NCBI GenBank assembly: GCA_934162125.1 | Contig: CAKPHU010000005.1 | Coordinates: 65,984-129,983, forward strand | From: an uncultured Bacilli bacterium | GTDB lineage: Bacteria > Bacillota_I > Bacilli_A > RF39 > UBA660 | Direction of reading: 5' to 3' | Length of the DNA: 64,000 nt | Shown here: positions 58,942 to 64,000 of the stretch, piece by piece | How positions within the stretch are numbered: position 1 is the first letter of the stretch | How the letters are laid out: every line of letters begins with the position of its first letter | The notes under the pieces: generated by a model | Databases searched by the model: none | Told to the model about the DNA's origin: nothing | Seen by the model: only the letters and a program-made list of their open reading frames with translations | Program-made: the position numbers and the translations under genes

Positions 58942-59961
58942 TTATTTATTTTCAATTTGCTTTGTTTCACTTAGCAGTCTATCAAAATCTGACACATAAT
59001 TTTTATCCTGTATAACTTTATATTTTTCATATTCATTTTCTGCTTTTTGAGTTGCTTGTTTATGTGAAACTTTTCCTTTTCCTTCTAAAACTTTATAATG
59101 AAAAACTTTCAAAGCATTTTCTACTTCATTTTTCCAATCTTCCATATACATAGTTATACTTCTTTCTGCATTATTTTCAGCAATGTCCAAAAATAAGTTT
59201 ACTAAACTATTCAAATTTTTAATTTCTTGTTCGTTCAAATAATTCTTAGCAATAATTACATCAGATTTTAAAATTTTTCCATTAGGTGAGTTTTCCCAAG
59301 TAGTAAGTCCCATATTTTCCTTTTGCGAATCTACTCTGTTATAAACTATTTCAGCAGCAGTGTTTCCAGTAATTGCATAGTGAAATTTATTTTGAATGGT
59401 TTTATAAAAAGCTATTGCAGTGTCACTATTCTTATCGTAATCAATGGAACATTCAGCAAATATATCAGTGATTTTCTGATAAAACATTCTCTCACTTGTA
59501 CGAATTAATTTAATTCTTTCAAGTAATCTTTTAAAATACTCTTGATCAGATTTTTTTGCTTTTAAGAATCTTTCATCATTTAATGCAAAACCTTGAACCA
59601 TATAATCTTTAATTATTTTATTTGCCCAAGTCCTAAATTTAATTGCTTTCTTAGAATTAACCCTAAATCCAATAGAAATAATCATATCAAGATTATAATA
59701 CCTAGTATTGTAAGTTTGCTTACCATCATTACCCATATGTGTAATTTTTGCACATGTGCTATTTTCATCTAGCTCTTCATCTTTATAAATATTGTTAATA
59801 TGTCTTACAATTCCACTTCTATCAATATTAAAAAGTGTTGCTAGCGCTTCCGTATTTAGCCATACATCTTCGTTTTCTAATATTACTTCTACTTTTGTAT
59901 TACCTTCTTCATCATTATAAAATAAAATGTTCTTTTCATTCCCAATTAATTTTTTATCCAT
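58942..59961 (-). CDS. RhuM-family protein, full length
   Basis: 339 residues starting MDKKLIGNEKN (GAGGGGGGACAAGT precedes; a longer frame adds six residues). RhuM-type N-terminal DNA-binding-like region: VWLNTEALATLFNIDRSGIV, RHINNIYKDEEL, and RYYNLDMIISIGFRVNSKKA with RTWANKIIKDYMVQGF. The C-terminal part has TAAEIVYNRVDSQK and ITMYMEDWKNEVENAL. RhuM proteins are found in pathogenicity and genomic islands; molecular role unclear. It is flanked by the direct repeat of the methyltransferase 3' end. Confidence 0.88.
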   Translation of the reverse strand: MDKKLIGNEKNILFYNDEEGNTKVEVILENEDVWLNTEALATLFNIDRSGIVRHINNIYKDEELDENSTCAKITHMGNDGKQTYNTRYYNLDMIISIGFRVNSKKAIKFRTWANKIIKDYMVQGFALNDERFLKAKKSDQEYFKRLLERIKLIRTSERMFYQKITDIFAECSIDYDKNSDTAIAFYKTIQNKFHYAITGNTAAEIVYNRVDSQKENMGLTTWENSPNGKILKSDVIIAKNYLNEQEIKNLNSLVNLFLDIAENNAERSITMYMEDWKNEVENALKVFHYKVLEGKGKVSHKQATQKAENEYEKYKVIQDKNYVSDFDRLLSETKQIENK

Positions 59962-60134
59962 ACTTGTCCCCCCTCGCATTTACCATTTTTTTTAGTTAAT
60001 TTATAATAGATATTATACTATTTTTTACATTATTAAACAATCAACTCACTCGAATTTAACCAAATTAAATCTTCATCTTCAAAATTTAATAATTTTTCTT
60101 ATGTTTATCATTATTTTGGTTTTTATAAATAGAA

Positions 60135-60276
60135 AGAATACTAACAAAAATTGTTAGCATTCATACTACTAATTATTATTTTCTTCCAATTATTCCATAA
60201 TATCTTCTGATTAATTTGATACCTTTTTCAGTAGTGTTTTGTTCAACATATTTTTCAAACGTTTCCTTCTCTATTG
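60135..60276. repeat. Direct repeat copy B: 3' end of intact methyltransferase gene plus terminator
   Basis: Partner of 58791-58932. The stem-loop at 60136-60162 (GAATACTAAC / GTTAGCATTC) carries one mismatch relative to copy A. Confidence 0.9.
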
Positions 60277-60937
60277 GTCTTCTTTCATATTCATCAAATG
60301 ATTCTTCAGAGAAGTCATCTAATATTGGTGTTTTAACTAGTAAAGCATATAAATCTTCTTTTGTTTTATAATACTCTATTACATGAAGTGGGATTAATTC
60401 AACTTCTTTAAATCCTGCATCCATTATTGCTTCATAATCTATTAAACTTATAGGCTTAACATCGTGATATGCTTGGCCTCTTTCAAACATTCTTTTTAAA
60501 GACCAACAATCAAATTTATCAACACCTCTTATAATAAGTTGCCCACCTTTTTTTAACGTTTTATATATTTGCAACGGGTCAATTATTGTATGACGTGCTG
60601 TTACTAAATCAAAATAATTATCTGGAGTATCCATTTTTAGATTGTCCATAACTCTAAATGAGATATTCTTTCTTCCACTTTGGAATAGATTTTTGTTTGC
60701 TGTTTCTATCATTTCATTAGAGAAATCTGTTCCCAATATCTCAGCACAATTTGGAAAATTTTTAAGTACTTTTTCTCCCGCTGCTGTTCCCAAATCTAGA
60801 ATTTTTGTATTTTCTTTTACACGTTTTTTTATTTCGTCTTCATAAATCCAATTTGTAATTACTTCGCTAGTATAATCAATATCTTCAAAAGACCAATTGG
60901 CTATTTTACTGTAAAAATCATGTTCATTTATTTTCAT
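60176..60937 (-). CDS. Class I SAM-dependent methyltransferase
   Basis: 253 residues. SAM-binding motif I is ILDLGTAAGEKVLKNFPNC, motif II region ILGTDFSNEMIETANKNL, motif IV YFDLVTARHTIIDP, and GGQLIIRGVDKFD. The target is unknown. Expression is preceded by a 200-base leader with a short ORF and a hairpin terminator (60984-61080), as in antibiotic-resistance rRNA methyltransferases; the enzyme itself does not look like Erm. RBS GAGAGGATGATAAAA. Its 3' end is duplicated at 58791-58932. Confidence 0.87.
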   Translation of the reverse strand: MKINEHDFYSKIANWSFEDIDYTSEVITNWIYEDEIKKRVKENTKILDLGTAAGEKVLKNFPNCAEILGTDFSNEMIETANKNLFQSGRKNISFRVMDNLKMDTPDNYFDLVTARHTIIDPLQIYKTLKKGGQLIIRGVDKFDCWSLKRMFERGQAYHDVKPISLIDYEAIMDAGFKEVELIPLHVIEYYKTKEDLYALLVKTPILDDFSEESFDEYERRPIEKETFEKYVEQNTTEKGIKLIRRYYGIIGRK

Positions 60938-60983
60938 TTTTTATCATCCTCTCTTAATATAAAATAAAATGTGATTGAATATA

Positions 60984-61062
60984 AAAAGAACCTCCTTTCA
61001 TGAATATACAACAAAAAACAATCACAAAATTAATGTGTATATTTTTTGTCATTCATGAGGAG
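60984..61062 (-). terminator. Attenuator hairpin in the methyltransferase leader
   Basis: Minus-strand arms CTCCTCATGAAT and ATTCATGAAAGGAG, with an inner ATATACA / TGTATAT pairing, make a long stem (61062-61036 with 61010-60992) followed by GTTCTTTTTAT. It lies before the methyltransferase start, and its 5' arm is inside the leader ORF. Confidence 0.7.
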
Positions 61063-61080
61063 ATTCTTAAGGCTCTTCAT
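61030..61080 (-). CDS. 16-residue leader peptide of the methyltransferase
   Basis: Reads MKSLKNLLMNDKKYTH with AAAGGAAT as ribosome-binding site; an upstream in-frame ATG could add MFKGI. The ORF covers the 5' arm of the attenuator hairpin, so a ribosome on it would block terminator folding and allow methyltransferase transcription. No length-based gene caller would keep it; support is architectural. Confidence 0.55.
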   Translation of the reverse strand: MKSLKNLLMNDKKYTH

Positions 61081-61146
61081 TATTCCTTTAAACATTTGTT
61101 TATCTGGCAGTAAAACGCGAATGACTAATTGATTTACTACGTTTTT

Positions 61147-61175
61147 ATTATAACAAATTAATATTAGTATGTCAA
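61147..61175 (-). promoter_or_regulatory. Perfect consensus promoter of the methyltransferase leader
   Basis: TTGACA (61170-61175), exactly 17 bases, TATAAT (61147-61152) with TGT before the -10. Transcription should begin near 61140, giving a leader of about 200 bases. Confidence 0.92.
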
Positions 61176-61319
61176 AAATCAATATGAGGTATCACAAATA
61201 TAAACTTTTCTATGACTACCTATTGTTTTAGCAGTACTTCTTTTTCTTATGTAATCATTTTATCACTTTCCTTATCTCTGATTTACATATAAAAATAGAG
61301 TATATCTATATAATACACT

Positions 61320-61952
61320 CTATTCACTCTTTACTTTATCATCAATTTTATTACTTATTGCTTTTAAAGTTTGTAAATACTCTTTTTCTATCGGACTTAT
61401 TGTTTTTACTTGATATTTCTTATATTCATCTTTTGGGTTGTAGTCTACTGCAGTTGCATATAAATCAAGAACTTGTCTATATAATACTTTTTCAGATGAT
61501 CTTATATCTTTAATTCTAGCAAGTAATTCTTTCCAATAATTTCCTCCACCATTTCCTTTAAGTCTTTCATCATCCATAGTGAAGCCTTTGATCATATATT
61601 CTTTTAATCTTTCAGTCGCCCATCTTCTAAAATTAGTAGCAACTTTTGATTTTATTCTATATCCTAAAGATATAATCATATCCAAATTGTAACATTTAAC
61701 TTTTCTTTCAACTTTTCGGTTTCCTTCTTTTTGAACTGTCAAGAATTCCTTGACAGTTGAATCTACAGATAACTCTTCTTCATCAAAGATATTTTTAATA
61801 TGCAAACTTATATTTTGTTTAGTCGTATCATATAAGTCTGCCATCTGTTGTTGTGATAGCCATACTGTTTCATCTTCAAGTTTTACATCTATTTTTGTCA
61901 TTCCATCATTAGTTTGATAAATTACAATATTATTATTATTATTTTCTTCCAT
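61320..61952 (-). CDS. RhuM-family protein with an internal deletion
   Basis: 210 residues against about 330 normally. The N-terminal region is intact (WLSQQQMADLYDTTKQNIS, CYNLDMIISLGYRIKSKVA, FRRWATERLKEYMIKGFTMD, RIKDIRSSEKVLYRQVLDLY). After VDYNPK the sequence jumps directly to DEYKKYQVKTISPIEKEYL, which in complete homologues is the far C-terminus; about 120 residues are missing without loss of frame. Function may be lost or changed. RBS AGAGGTATAAC. Confidence 0.82.
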   Translation of the reverse strand: MEENNNNNIVIYQTNDGMTKIDVKLEDETVWLSQQQMADLYDTTKQNISLHIKNIFDEEELSVDSTVKEFLTVQKEGNRKVERKVKCYNLDMIISLGYRIKSKVATNFRRWATERLKEYMIKGFTMDDERLKGNGGGNYWKELLARIKDIRSSEKVLYRQVLDLYATAVDYNPKDEYKKYQVKTISPIEKEYLQTLKAISNKIDDKVKSE

Positions 61953-62111
61953 TGTTATACCTCTATTTCTATTAGATTTTAAAAGGTGTCAACAAATATA
62001 ATCATTGTTCACACCTTTATTTTACTACATATTTTTAATATTTTGTGGATAAGTTCTGAGAACCGAACCTACTTAATAATTTTTTAATTTTAAATATTCT
62101 CTTATTTTATG

Positions 62112-62213
62112 CTACTTTCCACAACATTGTTTATATTTCTTACCAGAACCACAAGAACTATATTTTCTAGTGTTTATAGTATTTATTATATTATCATAAC
62201 TATTGTTATTACT
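62112..62213 (-). pseudogene. SEC-C zinc-motif remnant, copy 1
   Basis: In-frame stop-free segment ending YSSCGSGKKYKQCCGK at TAG 62112-62114. CxCGSGKKYKxCCG is the SEC-C zinc motif that ends SecA and many small proteins. Upstream the frame is Asn/Ile-rich and soon closed (TAA), so only a C-terminal remnant remains. The 390 bases between the RhuM and NUDIX genes contain nothing else gene-like apart from a short CAAACAAAT repeat near 62288. Confidence 0.6.
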
Positions 62214-62286
62214 TTATTTACTAGACTAATAACAGTTTTTATTTATGGTATTATTGGTACTATTAGTATTATCTTTTTCTGTGATT

Positions 62287-62313
62287 TACAAACAAATTAC
62301 AAACATTGTTTGC
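62287..62313. repeat. CAAACAAAT-type repeat, copy 1
   Basis: ACAAACAAATTACAAACATT followed by GTTTGCATT: a short direct repeat (CAAACAAAT, ACAAACA) joined to a small inverted repeat (CAAACATTGTTTG). Similar units occur near 63078 and 63336. Confidence 0.55.
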
Positions 62314-62344
62314 ATTTACTCTTTCAACCAACCTTTATTATTTT

Positions 62345-62749
62345 TTACTTAATTAACTTTTTTTCTAAACAATATGGTACAACTTTATGTTTTAAAGTAT
62401 TTGATAAAATTTCATCCCCGTTTTTTGATTGATACCATAAGAATTTTTCTATTTCAACGGATGTTGTTAACTCGCCATTAAGGATACCGTTATATTGAAA
62501 AACATAAAAGTGAATTGGTGTAACCCCATCACTAGTGGCTATCTCATCGAATTCCATTACTAATTCCAAGGCATTTTCATCAAATAAAGCATCATTAGCC
62601 AATTCTTCATGACATTCTCTTATAGCGGCCTGCAATGGTGTTTCTCCAGGCTCAACTTTTCCTCCTATCATTTGATATGTTGGCTTTTTTTTAGGCTTAT
62701 CAATTAATAAACTACCATTTTTAAAAAACATTGTTCCAACTACATTCAT
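62345..62749 (-). CDS. NUDIX hydrolase
   Basis: 134 residues. The Nudix box is GGKVEPGETPLQAAIRECHE followed by EL, matching Gx5Ex7REUxEExGU; the N-terminal VVGTMFFKNGSLLIDKPK is the usual first strand. Hydrolyses a nucleoside-diphosphate-linked substrate; identity unknown. Located inside the decayed island between SEC-C remnants. Confidence 0.9.
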   Translation of the reverse strand: MNVVGTMFFKNGSLLIDKPKKKPTYQMIGGKVEPGETPLQAAIRECHEELANDALFDENALELVMEFDEIATSDGVTPIHFYVFQYNGILNGELTTSVEIEKFLWYQSKNGDEILSNTLKHKVVPYCLEKKLIK

Positions 62750-63157
62750 ATCATTTCCTCATATATTTTATTATTAATTACTTTAAACTATCTGTCCTAT
62801 TTTTAAACTTATCAGTTGTTACGCTAGATGAAAATCTTTTTCATCTTGTCACTTACCACCTTCTACAATATTTTCTAAAAATTTCACAACTATTTCCAAG
62901 AGTGTTTGATGCTGATGTAAAAAATGGTATAACTGTTTTACCAGTAAAATCATTTTCTTTTACCATTAATAGATACAATAACAAACTAATATTGATATAC
63001 CTTTCCATTTTTTGTATTAATTTTTTTTCTAATTCTATAAAAATTTGAGGACTATTCTACAAACATTATGTAATTTTTACAAACAAATTACAAACATTTG
63101 AGGTTTTTTCAACCTTTTTTTAGTCCTTTCAAATCTCGCAAACCCTTATTTTATGGG
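62750..63157. other. Gene-free island DNA
   Basis: 408 bases between the NUDIX gene and the second SEC-C remnant. A plus frame (about 62830-63048) contains RVFDADVKNGITVLPVKSFS, which may be a decayed coding fragment, but there is no ribosome-binding site and no family match. CAAACAAAT-type repeat copy 2 (63076-63102) lies at the right end. Confidence 0.6.
63076..63102. repeat. CAAACAAAT-type repeat, copy 2
   Basis: ACAAACAAATTACAAACATT as in copy 1, but followed by TGAGG, so the inverted half is lost. Confidence 0.5.
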
Positions 63158-63217
63158 CTATTTGCCACAGCACTGTTTGTACTTCTTACCACTTCCACAT
63201 GTTGTAGAAACTCCCAT
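63158..63217 (-). pseudogene. SEC-C zinc-motif remnant, copy 2
   Basis: MGVSTTCGSGKKYKQCCGK with no ribosome-binding site and an Asn/Ile-rich upstream frame like copy 1. Similar flanking text (CTTATTTTATG... before it, CAAACAAAT repeat after it) shows that both remnants belong to a duplicated unit of about 220 bp. Confidence 0.6.
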
Positions 63218-63332
63218 ATTTATAATACTTATAATATTTATAATATTATTGATATTTCAAGGTTTTATCGTTTTGGTAACCTATTATATTTATAATATTT
63301 ATAGTATTTTTGTTATTATAAATATTTCTCTC

Positions 63333-63366
63333 TTGCAAACAAATCGCAAACAATGTTTGCATTCAT
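63333..63366. repeat. CAAACAAAT-type repeat, copy 3, with palindrome
   Basis: GCAAACAAATCGCAAACAAT followed by GTTTGCATTCAT. GCAAACA / TGTTTGC forms a perfect 7-bp palindrome. It lies 110 bp from the integrase remnant, a usual place for recombinase or excisionase sites. Confidence 0.55.
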
Positions 63367-63475
63367 TTACTACGGTCATTATACTATCTATATCATATAT
63401 TTACCAATGTGCGTTTTGTATTTTTGCACATTCATTATACTATAAATATTTGTTTTTATCAATGAATCTATCCAA

Positions 63476-63770
63476 TTATTTATATTTAATAATTTCTTCT
63501 ATAATTTCAGATTTTGTTATCTTATCAAAAACATCAGTTGCTAATCGTTTAGATTTTTCTGTACTTGAAATATAATAATTTTCTGTTGTTTCTACATTTC
63601 TATGTCCAAGTATATCTGCAACATCTCTTATTTCAATTCCATTTGTTAATATCTTTGCTGCATAACTTCCTCTTAAATCATAGAATCTACATTTTTTAAT
63701 TCTTAATTCATTATGAATAATTTTAAATGGATATCTTGTTAAATCAGTTCCTACTATTACTTTACAAGAT
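63476..63770 (-). pseudogene. Tyrosine recombinase (integrase), C-terminal fragment
   Basis: About 98 residues up to the stop at 63476. Catalytic-domain features: CRFYDLRGSYAAKILTNGIE (box II Arg), IRDVADILGHRNVETTENYY with the GH motif and the nucleophile Tyr, then ISSTEKSKRLATDVFDKI. The N-terminal two thirds are absent: the frame ends in unrelated sequence near 63770-63800, where a plus-strand XRE fragment begins. Indicates the edge of a lost integrative element. Confidence 0.85.
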
Positions 63771-63896
63771 ATGGTATCAGAAAAGGTTGCGAATCCTAGT
63801 TCATTTGTTATTTATAAAATTTGTAAAACTCTAAAAATCGAAATTAAAGATTTCTATAACTCCGAATTATTCAAATTAGATAATTTAGATGATTAA
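63771..63896 (+). pseudogene. XRE/HTH regulator, C-terminal fragment
   Basis: 41 residues MVSEKVANPSSFVIYKICKT followed by LKIEIKDFYNSELFKLDN, the typical end of a Cro/CI-type regulator (NPS..VIYKI.K.L.IeIKDFY). The DNA-binding helices are missing, and no ribosome-binding site precedes the ATG. Starts at the point where the integrase fragment on the other strand loses similarity. A terminator follows. Confidence 0.65.
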
Positions 63897-63924
63897 AAGA
63901 CCATTCGTTTATGAATGATCTTTT
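63896..63924. terminator. Terminator after the XRE fragment
   Basis: Stem AAAGACCATTC / GAATGATCTTT with one mismatch, six-base loop, T run on the plus strand. Confidence 0.65.
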
Positions 63925-64000
63925 TATTTATACATTCGTATTTATATCTCATTTTTAATAAATTTTTTCCAGAAATTTGTATTTTTAAGAAGTTTATTAA

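Noticed and set aside
60991..61000. AAAGGAGG on the minus strand as a ribosome-binding site
   Set aside because: No start codon follows within range; it is the 3' arm of the attenuator stem.
62109..62432. Plus-strand open frame in the gap between RhuM and NUDIX
   Set aside because: Low-complexity Thr/Ile/Phe translation of AT-rich DNA that covers the SEC-C remnant on the opposite strand.
62731..63048. Plus-strand open frame containing RVFDADVKNGITVLPVKSFS
   Set aside because: Some protein-like character, but no start signal or family match; left as a possible decayed fragment in the region note.
63153..63575. Plus-strand open frame rich in Ile, Phe and Tyr
   Set aside because: It overlaps the SEC-C remnant and the integrase fragment on the other strand, lacks a ribosome-binding site and is only AT-rich low-complexity translation.
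63942..64000. Minus-strand tail reading LLKNTNFWKKFIKNEI and a stop at the right edge
   Set aside because: Could be the end of a gene lying outside the window, but about 19 residues are too few to support a call.
1..64000. CRISPR arrays, transposases and rRNA/tRNA genes
   Set aside because: Looked for regular spaced repeats, DDE-type transposase motifs and stable-RNA signatures; none seen by eye.

Overview
The window is AT-rich DNA from a low-GC Firmicute, most likely one of the uncultured gut Bacilli close to Mollicutes (RF39/CAG-type). The evidence is strong AGGAGG ribosome-binding sites, sigma-A promoters of the TTGACA-17-TATAAT or extended TGnTATAAT kind, the whiA-yvcK-lgt-uvrA order, FtsEX with an M23 hydrolase, ESX/WXG100 proteins, and BspA-type LRR and pseudopilin proteins. 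It uses the standard code with UGA as stop: it encodes release factor 2, and prfB itself carries the classic UGA +1 frameshift. This is not a code-4 mycoplasma. Nearly all genes lie on the minus strand.

Layout. 1-5.3 kb: flippase-like fragment, pgk, gapA, TGS-domain nucleoside kinase, and clpP on plus. 5.3-11.3 kb: whiA, yvcK, lgt, a small membrane protein and uvrA. 11.3-15.6 kb: a plus-strand glycosyltransferase convergent with a radical-SAM gene and uvrB. 15.7-20 kb: ATP-grasp enzyme, ESX locus 1 (four WXG100-type proteins and one carrying a lysozyme-like domain) and a possible cysteine-peptidase-like protein. 20-22.1 kb: an ABC exporter behind a leader-peptide attenuator. 22.1-30.1 kb: M23 hydrolase, ftsX, ftsE, a surface metallo-beta-lactamase-fold protein with 23 GGNT repeats, two YitT-type proteins, and prfB with its frameshift. 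30.2-42.7 kb: a candidate small RNA, XRE membrane regulator, nucleotide and repair enzymes, a nonsense pseudogene, a second ABC exporter with its TetR regulator and paired operators, GNAT enzymes and an LD-carboxypeptidase. 42.8-46.5 kb: ESX locus 2, a diverged paralogue of locus 1, with ESX modules fused to NlpC/P60, GH73 and beta-barrel-like domains. 46.9-51.3 kb: a pseudopilin-LRR surface protein split by a frameshift at A7, and an acyltransferase with two SGNH domains. 51.4-58.7 kb: small enzymes, two membrane-anchored proteins, a large HTH protein, HD hydrolase and S51 peptidase. 58.8-64 kb: a decayed genomic island with two RhuM genes, a methyltransferase with its own attenuator and a duplicated 3' end, a NUDIX enzyme, SEC-C remnants, short CAAACAAAT repeats, and truncated integrase and XRE genes.

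Themes. The most interesting system is the pair of paralogous ESX loci whose products look like exported wall-remodelling enzymes; no EssC/FtsK motor is encoded here, so it must lie elsewhere. Two probable resistance-type genes (ABC exporter and methyltransferase) each sit behind a short leader ORF plus an intrinsic terminator, the architecture of ribosome-sensing attenuation. Several genes are broken or switchable: the A7 split pilin-LRR gene, a nonsense-interrupted small membrane protein, an internally deleted RhuM, and integrase and XRE genes cut at one junction. All calls were made by reading the sequence; no database search was run.
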